Below are positions 28,853 to 37,929 of a stretch of DNA of 64,000 nt, one piece after another. The stretch is from Candidatus Babela massiliensis (GTDB taxonomy: Bacteria > Babelota > Babeliae > Babelales > Babelaceae): assembly GCF_000513475.1 (NCBI RefSeq), contig NC_023003.1, positions 992,001 through 1,056,000 of the forward strand. Direction: 5' to 3'. The position numbers and the translations under genes were made by a program. The first letter of the stretch is position 1, and the number at the start of each line of letters is the position of its first letter. The notes below the pieces were generated by a model. That model ran no database searches and had not been told where the DNA came from. It saw only the letters and a list, made by a program, of their open reading frames with translations.

Positions 28853-30280
28853 CTAATTATTAATTTCATTTATTTGATCCTCTATTGATTTTATCACTAT
28901 GTTGATTTCGTTGAGCAAAATTTTAACTATATATTGATTGTTCGATTTTTTGATATTATTTAATATTTCCTGGTGACGTTTTTTAGCTATATCTAGAGCT
29001 GTTTCTCCTTCATTATTTTTCAGGAGTATGTTAGCGCCTCTTGTTAAAAGTAGCTTAAATATGTCTAAATTATTGTTTATAATAATGTACATTAAAGGAG
29101 TATATCCTTCATTATTTTGTATATTTATATTAGCACCTTTATCTAAAAGCAAATTAACTATATCTGGACATATCTTATAAGCGTAGATTAAAGCAGAGTC
29201 ACCATAATCATTTTGAGCATTAATATCAGCACCTTTTTCTAAGAGAGACTTAATTAATCCTGAGCAACTTTTGCGCGTAGCTAATATTAAAGGAGTATTA
29301 CCCGTTTTATCCCTAGTGTTAACGTTTGCTTTATACTCCAAGAGCAATTCTCCTATATTATTATGACGACACCATGCAGCCAGGATTAAAGCTGTATCTT
29401 GGTTGCTGTCTTGAGTATTAACATTGGCGCCTTGTTCTAAAAGCAATTTAACAGTATCATACTGACCTAATTTAACAGCAGCCATCAAAGCCGTAGAATT
29501 ATTAATATCTTTAATATTAATATCGGCGCCCTTAGCTAAGAGTAAATTAACTATATTGGCATAATTATAATAAGAAGCTATCCTTAAAGCATTATTATTA
29601 TAATTATTTTGAGAGTTAACATTTGCTCCTAGTGCAATTAATACCTCAATTATACTTATATCTTCTAGATAAATGGCTTGCATCAAAGTAGTAGAACCTT
29701 CTTTATCTTTAGTATTAGGATTTGCGCCTAGTTTTATTAATTCAATTACCTCTTTTTTTAATCTACTTTTAAGATTGAGTATAGTGTCTTGATAAATTAC
29801 CTGAGAAAGCGTCTTAGGAACATCAATTTCATCTAAAAGTGTTGTTAGTTTTAAATCTATAAGCTCTTGATTGAAATGTTCTTGAGAATTAATTTTGTTT
29901 ATATTGAATTTAATTTTATCTATCAAATAAACAAATCTTTTCTTTCTATATACACTGAGTTCGTTTATTAAATACTTTTCTTGATAGGTTTTAAATGCAT
30001 TATAAAATTTTTGACAAGTTGCACGTATAGTAACCTTAAAAACTATGCTTTTTATATGGCTATTAATGTTATCTTCAGTAATATTAAATATATCTTCTTG
30101 ATCGTTAAAGTGATCTTGTATTGTAAAACCAAAGAAAATTATAATTAACTCAAATGGCAAATCCTTAATGCTTAAAGTTTTATTAGGATTCTCATAACTG
30201 TTTTGGTACATCTCCATAGGATTAATATTGCTATTGAGAAATATGCTTATTATTAATGTTATTAAATACTTTATTTTCAT
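28853..30280 (-). CDS. Secreted F-box-like/ankyrin-repeat protein
   Basis: 475 residues. The signal peptide ends NINPM. An F-box-like motif DLPFELIIIFFGF and second half ATCQKFYNAFK lie at about 40-105. About nine regular ankyrin repeats run from 165 to 430, with many consensus units such as NTPLILATRKSCSGLIKSLL. It has one of the longest repeat arrays in the window. The stop region faces argS. Function is inferred from architecture only. Confidence 0.82.
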   Translation of the reverse strand: MKIKYLITLIISIFLNSNINPMEMYQNSYENPNKTLSIKDLPFELIIIFFGFTIQDHFNDQEDIFNITEDNINSHIKSIVFKVTIRATCQKFYNAFKTYQEKYLINELSVYRKKRFVYLIDKIKFNINKINSQEHFNQELIDLKLTTLLDEIDVPKTLSQVIYQDTILNLKSRLKKEVIELIKLGANPNTKDKEGSTTLMQAIYLEDISIIEVLIALGANVNSQNNYNNNALRIASYYNYANIVNLLLAKGADINIKDINNSTALMAAVKLGQYDTVKLLLEQGANVNTQDSNQDTALILAAWCRHNNIGELLLEYKANVNTRDKTGNTPLILATRKSCSGLIKSLLEKGADINAQNDYGDSALIYAYKICPDIVNLLLDKGANINIQNNEGYTPLMYIIINNNLDIFKLLLTRGANILLKNNEGETALDIAKKRHQEILNNIKKSNNQYIVKILLNEINIVIKSIEDQINEINN

Positions 30281-30298
30281 TTTATTTTTTAAGTTAAA

Positions 30299-30367
30299 TT
30301 AATTAAGATCTTCTGAAGTAAAATCAAGCTCAGTCTTTTGCTGATTATTAAAATTAACGTCAAACTG
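30299..30367 (-). pseudogene. C-terminal tail of AAA-ATPase-like/PD-(D/E)XK gene
   Basis: About 22 codons read QFDVNFNNQQKTELDFTSED then LN and a stop. This matches the last residues of the intact copy at 18413 (VGLNFINSKDQTELDFITED). No longer frame is attached. Upstream bases to about 30440 are AT-rich and may hold further worn sequence. It is a remnant, not a gene. Confidence 0.7.
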
Positions 30368-30453
30368 AATGAATTTGTTAATCATTAAAAGATAGTTGTA
30401 ATAATGGTATGCAATCATAAAGATTCGTAATAAACTTATTCATATTCACTATA

Positions 30454-31563
30454 TTATTTTTTATGAACTTCTAAAATAGAAAGCATAGAATTTTCTAAAT
30501 TATGAATTTTTATTAATTTTAAATTAGCCTTTTGAAGGATTTTTTCAAATTCATTTTTAGTTCTTTCTTTTCCACCAAATAAAACCATCATTTCAAAATC
30601 AACATCTTTTGAAATATGATAATTATTTGTGTCATCCATAATCGAATCTAAAATATATAATTTACTCTCTTTGGACATTGTTTTTTGAATTTGACTTAAA
30701 ATTTTAATAGAATTCTCATCATTCCAGTCATGCAAAATTCTTTTTAAGATGTATATGTCTTTATTAGGAGGAATTACATTTTTTTCAAAAAAACTACCTT
30801 GTATAAATTTTATGTTTTTTAAATCTATTAAATTTTTTTGATCATTAGTAAGTGGAGTATAGTCAAATAAAATAGCTTCTTTTATGTTGACATTTATTGC
30901 TATAATTTCTAATAAAAGATTACCAACTCCTCCACCAATATCTACAATAGAATATGCTTTTTTATTCTTAAAAAAATATGCAATAATTAAATTTTCATTA
31001 TTAGAAATATCATTCATTCCTCTATTAAATTGATCCTGATCAAAGGGATTTTTTTTAATTGAGTCAAAATAACTTTCTCCAAATAATATATTAAAAGAAG
31101 TAGTGCCTGTTTTTATCGTTTCAGGTAATTTGCTATATGAATTCCATCTATGGGGATTTCCTTCCATTTCAAAAAAATTACATAACGTTTCGGGGTGATC
31201 TGTTCTTAAATATTGGCCAATTTCAGTTAAGATAAATTCATCATTACCATTTTTATGAACAATTCCATGACCGCTTAACATTCTTAATAACCTATAAAGC
31301 ATACTTTGATTAACATTTAATTTATTAGCAAAATTATTATCAATTTTTTGAGGACTTTTTAAATGATCCGCAAGTTTTAATTGAGCAAAAACTTGAATAG
31401 CACGAGAAAGTAAAAAACCACATGACATTTGCATTAATTTGGAGCGATTAAAACTAGGATCAATATAATTACGTGTTTGTTGAAAGTTAAATAATCTTAT
31501 ATTTAAGCCAATAGAAATAAATAATAAAATCAAAATTAAACTAAATAAATATTTAAGTACCAT
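30454..31563 (-). CDS. Membrane-anchored O-methyltransferase, plant-type/hydroxyindole family
   Basis: An SAM-dependent methyltransferase of 369 residues. It has an N-terminal winged-helix dimerisation domain (LADHLKSPQKI, LYRLLRMLSGHGIV), the SAM loop VDIGGGVGNLLLE and the catalytic region LKRILHDWNDE with the family His. Residues 3-24 are a hydrophobic segment, unusual for this family, which is normally cytosolic. The ATG at 31563 is chosen over 31599 because AAGGA lies just upstream. The substrate (a small phenolic, indole or polyketide hydroxyl in relatives) cannot be told. Lateral transfer is plausible. Confidence 0.85.
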   Translation of the reverse strand: MVLKYLFSLILILLFISIGLNIRLFNFQQTRNYIDPSFNRSKLMQMSCGFLLSRAIQVFAQLKLADHLKSPQKIDNNFANKLNVNQSMLYRLLRMLSGHGIVHKNGNDEFILTEIGQYLRTDHPETLCNFFEMEGNPHRWNSYSKLPETIKTGTTSFNILFGESYFDSIKKNPFDQDQFNRGMNDISNNENLIIAYFFKNKKAYSIVDIGGGVGNLLLEIIAINVNIKEAILFDYTPLTNDQKNLIDLKNIKFIQGSFFEKNVIPPNKDIYILKRILHDWNDENSIKILSQIQKTMSKESKLYILDSIMDDTNNYHISKDVDFEMMVLFGGKERTKNEFEKILQKANLKLIKIHNLENSMLSILEVHKK

Positions 31564-31639
31564 AAAATTCCTTATTTTTCTTTTGTATTTTGCAATCAAT
31601 TAATTTAGTTTAAAATTATTTGCAAGATTATTTGTCTAC

Positions 31640-32104
31640 TTATTTTGAAAACTTTATTATTCCTAAATCTAGTGCTATATGTGTTTTGATACCAATTGCA
31701 AAAAATATAGCATTGCTGATTATAAACCATTCATAATCAGGTAATTTATAGATAAGAATTTTAGATGTAATAAATACTAGAGCCATTAAAAACCATAAAT
31801 TGTGAAATAGACCTCTATGTTTTACAAGTAAAGGCATAAAAGAGAATATTGAAATTCCAATAGCTGTATTATAGTTTTTAAACAATGTAGAAATAATAAC
31901 ACCAAAGAGAAATATTAAAGAAAATAACTTTTGCCCCTTGCTTTTTATATCTATATCTGGAAACATTGATCCGGCAACTATTGATAGTAACCAGCTTATT
32001 GCGTGATTTAAATCAAATATAGGCTTTCCGTACACTATAAAAGTAAATAATATTATATAATAACAAACAATTGCTGCAGAAATATGTGTTTTATAATTAG
32101 GCAT
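31640..32104 (-). CDS. DUF457/YdjM-type membrane-bound metal-dependent hydrolase-like protein
   Basis: A small inner-membrane protein of 154 residues with about four hydrophobic segments. The family motifs MPNYKTHI (His near the start), MFPDIDIKSKG and VKHRGLFHNLW supply the His and Asp residues proposed to bind metal. It has a 76-base gap to the methyltransferase on the same strand. The function of the family is not settled. Confidence 0.85.
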   Translation of the reverse strand: MPNYKTHISAAIVCYYIILFTFIVYGKPIFDLNHAISWLLSIVAGSMFPDIDIKSKGQKLFSLIFLFGVIISTLFKNYNTAIGISIFSFMPLLVKHRGLFHNLWFLMALVFITSKILIYKLPDYEWFIISNAIFFAIGIKTHIALDLGIIKFSK

Positions 32105-32193
32105 CTTAATATGAGTTAAAAATTATTAATTTTTTAAAATACTATAATAAAATAACTACTTTAAAAAATAAGTAAAGTTTTAAATTATTAAGA

Positions 32194-32685
32194 TTATATT
32201 GTAAATTTTAATTTTTCTTTTAAATCAAGAGGAATATCTATTTTTTGATCAATTGCTTGATTTGCTAATTTGTCAGCAGTTTGATTATTATTCCTAAGTA
32301 CATGTCTGATTTTATAATTTAAATTATCCAGTATTTCTTTTATATGTATATATAATTTTTTTAATTCAGGATTAGATATTTTATATTGACCAGAAATTTG
32401 TCTGACTAAAAGTTCCGAATCGGATATTATTTCAAGTTGATCTTCGGTTTTTATATATTTGCTTATAAATAATAAGCCTAAAAGAAGTGCTAAATATTCG
32501 GCTTGATTATTTGTTTTGATGCCTAAATAACAACCTGTTTTTAAGAAATCTTCTTTATTTTTAGTTATATATATTCCAGCTCCAGATAGACCAGGATTAT
32601 TTCTGGAAGCTCCATCGACATATAATTCAAAATTAGATCTTTGACTACAGTCGGTTATATTGCTAAAAATAGAAAGTTGTTTCAT
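32194..32685 (-). CDS. Ribonuclease HI-type protein
   Basis: Cleaves RNA in RNA-DNA hybrids. 163 residues. The four catalytic acids are visible: Asp in YVDGASRNNPG, Glu in NNQAEYLALL, Asp in ISDSELLVRQ and Asp in NNQTADKLANQA. The motifs resemble the RNase HI proteins that accompany zinc-ribbon genes. It follows the zinc-ribbon gene by 14 bases, so the two are probably co-transcribed. Confidence 0.93.
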   Translation of the reverse strand: MKQLSIFSNITDCSQRSNFELYVDGASRNNPGLSGAGIYITKNKEDFLKTGCYLGIKTNNQAEYLALLLGLLFISKYIKTEDQLEIISDSELLVRQISGQYKISNPELKKLYIHIKEILDNLNYKIRHVLRNNNQTADKLANQAIDQKIDIPLDLKEKLKFTI

Positions 32686-32699
32686 AGTTAAATTTATAC

Positions 32700-33425
32700 T
32701 TAAGATTCAGGACTTGCCGATGTAGCATAGAGTAATCTATAGCAATTTTGGCATCTTGTTAATTGATTTGTTTTTATTTTGATTATTTCATGAGGAGTTA
32801 TTTCATAAAAACATACAGGGCAGTTATTGCTTTTTACTTTAACGACAGGATTATGTACATTTTCTTTCATAGAATTATAGTGAACAAATGCTTCTGGTGT
32901 TTGATTGCTTACTGAAATTTCTAATTTTTGTTTATCTTTATTTAGTTCTTCTATTTGTTTATCAAGATAATTTATCCTTGTCTCAAAGCTTTTGATATCT
33001 TTTATTAAATTCTCTTTTTTGTCTTTGGCATTTACAATTGTTTGATCGTATAAATTTTGGTTTTCTTCTAATTGAGGCCATAGATTAAAAAGTTCTGTTT
33101 CTATTTGATCTTTAGAGCTTTTAATAGCTTCTATTTCTTGTTCTAAAGAGTAATATTCTCGTGTGGTAGAAGCATTATTAATTTTTTTGCTTTTTATTGC
33201 AAATTGATTGTCTAGAGACTTAAGCTCTAACTCAAGTTCAGAATTGGCTCTTTTTAAATATAATACAGTGCGATGCAAAGATTCTATATCTTTTTGTATA
33301 TTTTCTATATCTAATTCTATGTTCTCTATTTGAGTTTTAAGATTTGCTTTTTCACGAGATAATTGATAAATTTCTTTGTCAACTTCTACTAATTTGATAA
33401 ACTGATTAAATTCAGATTGGTTCAT
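32700..33425 (-). CDS. Coiled-coil C4-type zinc-ribbon protein (DUF164/CT398-like)
   Basis: 241 residues. Residues about 10-180 form a long coiled coil, followed by a zinc ribbon with CPVC and CQNC pairs. Relatives such as chlamydial CT398 bind partner proteins, but the role is not generally defined. It is commonly adjacent to an RNase H gene, as seen here with a 14-base gap. A tRNA gene lies directly upstream on the same strand. Confidence 0.88.
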   Translation of the reverse strand: MNQSEFNQFIKLVEVDKEIYQLSREKANLKTQIENIELDIENIQKDIESLHRTVLYLKRANSELELELKSLDNQFAIKSKKINNASTTREYYSLEQEIEAIKSSKDQIETELFNLWPQLEENQNLYDQTIVNAKDKKENLIKDIKSFETRINYLDKQIEELNKDKQKLEISVSNQTPEAFVHYNSMKENVHNPVVKVKSNNCPVCFYEITPHEIIKIKTNQLTRCQNCYRLLYATSASPES

Positions 33426-33479
33426 TCAGAATCTTTTTTTTTAGATATTTTTAAAATCTTCTGCAATGTAACTAAAAAA

Positions 33480-33556
33480 TGGTGGGCCCACCAGGACTTG
33501 AACCTGGGACCTCTCGGTTATGAGCCGATTGCTCTGACCAACTGAGCTATGGGCCC
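33480..33556 (-). tRNA. tRNA with CAT anticodon (elongator Met or Ile2)
   Basis: A 77-base cloverleaf with the 7-bp acceptor GGGCCCA/TGGGCCC, encoded CCA, D-arm AGCTCAGTTGGTCAGAGC and T-arm CCAGGTTCAAGTCCTGG. The anticodon loop CTCATAA gives CAT. The acceptor stem resembles isoleucine tRNAs, so Ile2 (C34 modified to lysidine by TilS) is possible, but elongator Met cannot be excluded by eye. It is not an initiator: the acceptor end is fully paired. Confidence 0.92.
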
Positions 33557-33674
33557 ACTTTTTAGTTTATGTACTTAAACATCTCTTAATATCTTATGCT
33601 GATGTACACAAATTAATATATAATAATTTTTTATCTTTGTGAAGTAATTTTTTAAAATTTATTAAATTCTTTTT

Positions 33675-35027
33675 TTAATTTAGCTTATTAAGTTGATTTA
33701 TATTGCTGGTTAATATTTTGCTATCTATATGATCTCTAAAAATATTAATAAAATCATTTTTTACTTTTTCCAGTCCTTCCAAAGTTTTGGATTCGCACTT
33801 AATAGATATTATTGAATTATTTAAACTTTTTAATTTAGCATTACCATAAGGCAATATAGCCTGAATACCGTTATTTTTTGATAAAGTTATGTCGGTTTTT
33901 GCTGCAAAAAAGCGATAAGTATTTTCTATTAATTTATCTGCGATATCTTTACTATTGCAGTCTATTTTTATTTCTGGAATGTTATAGAAATGTGGAAGTT
34001 CTAATAATAAATATTCTAAATTTTTTTGGTTTTTATATAGTATATCCATTAATCTTAAAGCAGAATAAAGAGCATCACTATAACCAAAGTAATTATCTTG
34101 AAAGTAGAATTGGCCTGTAGAATCTGCTGCAAATGGCGAATTTAAAGACTTCATTTCATCAGTTATATCAATAGTGCTATTATTTACTCTTTTATAATTT
34201 GCTTTTAAATTAGTTATTAGTTCATCTAAAAACAATGAGCATTCAGTATCATATATTATTGTAGTATTAGGATTTTTATTAATAATATCCTTTGAATAAA
34301 TGGCAATAAGTTTATCAGAATCTATTATACTGTTATCTGCATGTACTATTAATCTTTTACAGCTATTTTTTAAGCTTAAATTTAGATCAACATTATAATC
34401 GATTGATTGTAAATTATCTTGATCAGTCTCTGAGGCAATTTTGATGGTGTTTAATTTTATCTTTTGAAACAGATCTGAAACTATATTTTGAGGAATGTCA
34501 CTTGAGCAGTTTATATTAATTTTTTGATTAAAATCTTGAAGATAATTAAATTTATGAGCTAACCAATCGATATATCGTTCAACCATGGAATGATGTTTTT
34601 CCGATCCTTTAATAAAAGATTTATAAATTTTTTGGTTATAAAATATATTGCTGATCAGTTCTATTTCTTTTCCCCAGACTAATTCTTTATTTAAGTAAAT
34701 TTTTATTATATTGCTATTATTTAATTGAGTAGAGCTTGATGTTATCATTAGGCTTGCTTGAACTGGTAATATATTTAAAGAAAAGTGTATTATAGGATTT
34801 GTACAGGCGCCGAGTATAATTACATTGAGTCCGGTATCAGTTAAAGCACGGGATAGTTCTTGTTCTATAAATGCTGAATTTTTGCAGTTATCTCTTCCAA
34901 TAATGACAGTTTTAACTGAATCTGAATATCTAGTGAAATAATAAGCAAATGCTTGTCCTAATGTGTAAATTTCTTCTTGAAATATGTTGCAGTTTATATC
35001 ATATTTTCTAAATATCGAGCTGTGCAT
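33675..35027 (-). CDS. Phosphomannomutase/phosphoglucomutase homologue with degenerate active site
   Basis: 450 residues with the overall layout of alpha-D-phosphohexomutases (IFRKYDIN at the start, GRDNCKNS near 44). All four functional loops are altered. TASHNP is TSSSTQ at 96-101 (Ser98 kept). The metal loop DGDGDR is KNSCKR at 220-225. The sugar loop GEMSGH is replaced at about 299-306 (PFAADSTG). The phosphate loop RPSNTEP reads LPYGNAK at 392-398. The fold appears intact and the frame is uninterrupted, so it may be a pseudoenzyme or a protein drifting toward loss. Confidence 0.8.
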   Translation of the reverse strand: MHSSIFRKYDINCNIFQEEIYTLGQAFAYYFTRYSDSVKTVIIGRDNCKNSAFIEQELSRALTDTGLNVIILGACTNPIIHFSLNILPVQASLMITSSSTQLNNSNIIKIYLNKELVWGKEIELISNIFYNQKIYKSFIKGSEKHHSMVERYIDWLAHKFNYLQDFNQKININCSSDIPQNIVSDLFQKIKLNTIKIASETDQDNLQSIDYNVDLNLSLKNSCKRLIVHADNSIIDSDKLIAIYSKDIINKNPNTTIIYDTECSLFLDELITNLKANYKRVNNSTIDITDEMKSLNSPFAADSTGQFYFQDNYFGYSDALYSALRLMDILYKNQKNLEYLLLELPHFYNIPEIKIDCNSKDIADKLIENTYRFFAAKTDITLSKNNGIQAILPYGNAKLKSLNNSIISIKCESKTLEGLEKVKNDFINIFRDHIDSKILTSNINQLNKLN

Positions 35028-35196
35028 ATTAGACCTTTTTTTTAATGTATTTATGAAACAATCATTTGATATGAATTTTATTAAACAAAATTTTTATAGT
35101 ATTGTCTATTGGTAGATATAATCTAACTTTGTTGTTATAATATCATAAAATACAAAATCTTAAATTCAATTATTATACTTAAAATATAAAATATCT

Positions 35197-37929
35197 ATGA
35201 TTCCTTTAAAATTACAGATCAAAAATTTTGTTAGCTATGGCCCTAAAACTCAAACTATCGATTTTGGTGCATACAATTTGATTTGTTTATCAGGTAAAAA
35301 CGGACATGGTAAGTCTGCATTACTTGATGCGCTTACATGGTCTATCTGGGGACAAGCACGTAAGATAAGTGGTTCCTCGCGATCTGATGAAGCTTTATTG
35401 CATTTAGGTCAAACTTCTATGATGGTAGTATTGGATTTTTTATGTATGTCAGTCCAGTATAGAATTAGAAGAGAATTTACGCAATTATCAGGCAAAAAAT
35501 CATGCTCTAGTTTGGAGTTTGGTATTATAGATAATCAAAGCGGAATATTTAAACCTCTTACAGAAAAAACTATAAGAGATACGCAGTCAAAAATAGAAAA
35601 AATAGTAGGACTTGATTATGATTCTTTTATAAATTCTGCTTTTTTACGACAAGGACAATCTAATGAATTTTCTAAAAAATCTCCAGGAGATCGTAAAGAA
35701 GTTTTAGCAAATATTTTGGGGCTTAATCGTTTTGAAAACATTAAAAAATTAGCACTTCAAAGAACTAGAGATTCTATAAATATTCGAGATTATAGTATTC
35801 AAATTTGTACTCAACTTGAAAAAGAATTAGCATCTAAAATAATTATTAAAGATCAGTTAAGTCAGATAATTAATGATATTGAAAATCTATCTCAAGAAGA
35901 ACATATTTTGAAAGATAGATTAAAAGATATAAAAAAAGCTCAAGAATCTATTATAACTTTAAAATCTAAAGCTCAACAGATATATTTTGAAAAGGAACAA
36001 TTAGCAACTTCTATAAAAGTTAAGACAGAAGATATATTAAAAGATTTTAATAAATGGCGTACCGTTTTTAGGAAAAGTAAAAATTTTCAAAATATAGAAC
36101 AAATAGATCAGATTTATAATAGATTGGTTTTAGAATTAAAAGATCTTCAAATAATTATAAGAGAAAGAGTAAACGTTAAAGAGCAATTGTTTACAAAAAA
36201 AGAGAAGTTCTATCAATATGTACAAAATATTACTCAAGAGTTTAACACTAAATTAGATAACAAGAAATTAGAACTCAAACATAATCAAATTAGCTTAAAA
36301 AATTTAGAAGAAAAATTAGAAGAGCTAGAAAAAACTTATTCAGAAGATTTATGTCAACTTCAGAAATTAAATCAAGAATTGAATTTATTAATTTCACAAA
36401 ATTTTTCTTATGACGAAATTAAAAATATAAATGATAATATTGAAAAAGAGTTATATATTTTCGATCGACGAAAGTCTTACTATAGTAAATTTGAAGCACA
36501 AATTTTTTGGAATCAAAATCAATTAAAAGATCTTGAGAGCAAAATAGTTTTAATAGAAAAAGATTCTCAAGCATCTTGTCCACTTTGTCTTCAAAATTTA
36601 AATTCTGATTATAAAGATAATTTAAATATTAATCTTGAACAAGATAAATTGTTTTTAAATAATAGATTAAATAAGCTAAAACATTTAACTTCTAAATTAA
36701 GAGATATTTTAACTCAACAAAATGATAAAATTATAAAATTAAAATATGAAATTGAGAGATATAATATTTTTCAGGTCAAAAAAGAAAGTACTGAAAAAGA
36801 TATAGAAAAATTAAATGAATTAATAAAGCATAAAGATAATGAGATTATAAGATACAGAAATTTAATAGCAAATCAAAAAATGACTTTAGATAAGGTTATT
36901 CAAGATATTAAATTAAATGAATCTCAATTTGAGAGTACTGTTTTAAATGATATAACATATAAATCTTTAAAATCAGAAATTGATAATTTAGATTCTTATT
37001 TAAATTCAATTAATATCGATGAGCAAAAAGAAGTTTATTTAATCGCTGAGATACATAAGCTAGAAGAAATAAAGAAAGAACAAGCTTATTTCTTATCTGA
37101 GTTTGCTTTACAGCAAGATAGGCAAGATAAAATTGGGCATTTAATAGCTGAAGTTAAAGAACTAAAAAAATTTAAAAAAGAAAAAGAATCTCAATATCAA
37201 GAGTTGAATTTTGTTTTTGAAAAAGAGTTACTTTTGCAAAATCAGGAATATTTAATTGATCAAAAATTACAGGAAATATCGTTAAAAAAAGAGAAGCTTA
37301 TTCTACAACAAGGTTCTATTGCTGAGCAAGATAAGATCCTAGATCAAAAAAATAAAGAATATAATGATCAAAAATGTAATTTAGATACTCTATCTAGAGA
37401 AATTGAGGATTACAAAGCTATATCGACGGCTTTAGGTAAAGATGGAATACAAGCACTTTTAATCGAAGATGCAATACCAGAAATAGAAAATGAAGCGAAT
37501 ATTCTTTTAGGTCGTATGACTGATAATCAATCTCATATTATAATAGAGTCTTTAAAAGATCTTAAAAGCGGTGGCACTAAAGAAACTTTAGATATCAAAA
37601 TCTCTGATCCTTTAGGCTTGAGGCCCTATGAGTTGTTTTCTGGTGGAGAAGCTTTTAAAATTGATTTTGCTTTACGTATTGCAATTTCTAAACTTCTTGC
37701 TCGAAGAGCTGGAGCTTCTTTACAAACTTTGATAATCGATGAGGGTTTTGGATCTCAAGATGAAGAAGGATTAGCTCATATCATGAATATTATCTATAAA
37801 ATTCAAGAAGATTTTGAGAAAATTATAGTTGTATCTCATTTAAATTCAATGAAAGAACAATTTCCAGTTCATTTTCTAGTACACAAAACACCTCAGGGTA
37901 GTTTGATTAAAGTTGTCGAACAGGGCTAG
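35197..37929 (+). CDS. sbcC: SbcC/Rad50-type exonuclease subunit
   Basis: The ATPase subunit of the SbcCD nuclease that cuts hairpins and protein-blocked DNA ends. 910 residues. Walker A GKNGHGKS at 33-40, a Q-loop region AFLRQGQSNEF, two long coiled coils around a zinc hook CPLC near residue 460, signature FSGGEAFKIDFALR and Walker B TLIIDEGFGSQD. sbcD is not adjacent. The 3' end overlaps the end of the opposite-strand secreted gene by 23 bases. Confidence 0.94.
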   Translation: MIPLKLQIKNFVSYGPKTQTIDFGAYNLICLSGKNGHGKSALLDALTWSIWGQARKISGSSRSDEALLHLGQTSMMVVLDFLCMSVQYRIRREFTQLSGKKSCSSLEFGIIDNQSGIFKPLTEKTIRDTQSKIEKIVGLDYDSFINSAFLRQGQSNEFSKKSPGDRKEVLANILGLNRFENIKKLALQRTRDSINIRDYSIQICTQLEKELASKIIIKDQLSQIINDIENLSQEEHILKDRLKDIKKAQESIITLKSKAQQIYFEKEQLATSIKVKTEDILKDFNKWRTVFRKSKNFQNIEQIDQIYNRLVLELKDLQIIIRERVNVKEQLFTKKEKFYQYVQNITQEFNTKLDNKKLELKHNQISLKNLEEKLEELEKTYSEDLCQLQKLNQELNLLISQNFSYDEIKNINDNIEKELYIFDRRKSYYSKFEAQIFWNQNQLKDLESKIVLIEKDSQASCPLCLQNLNSDYKDNLNINLEQDKLFLNNRLNKLKHLTSKLRDILTQQNDKIIKLKYEIERYNIFQVKKESTEKDIEKLNELIKHKDNEIIRYRNLIANQKMTLDKVIQDIKLNESQFESTVLNDITYKSLKSEIDNLDSYLNSINIDEQKEVYLIAEIHKLEEIKKEQAYFLSEFALQQDRQDKIGHLIAEVKELKKFKKEKESQYQELNFVFEKELLLQNQEYLIDQKLQEISLKKEKLILQQGSIAEQDKILDQKNKEYNDQKCNLDTLSREIEDYKAISTALGKDGIQALLIEDAIPEIENEANILLGRMTDNQSHIIIESLKDLKSGGTKETLDIKISDPLGLRPYELFSGGEAFKIDFALRIAISKLLARRAGASLQTLIIDEGFGSQDEEGLAHIMNIIYKIQEDFEKIIVVSHLNSMKEQFPVHFLVHKTPQGSLIKVVEQG

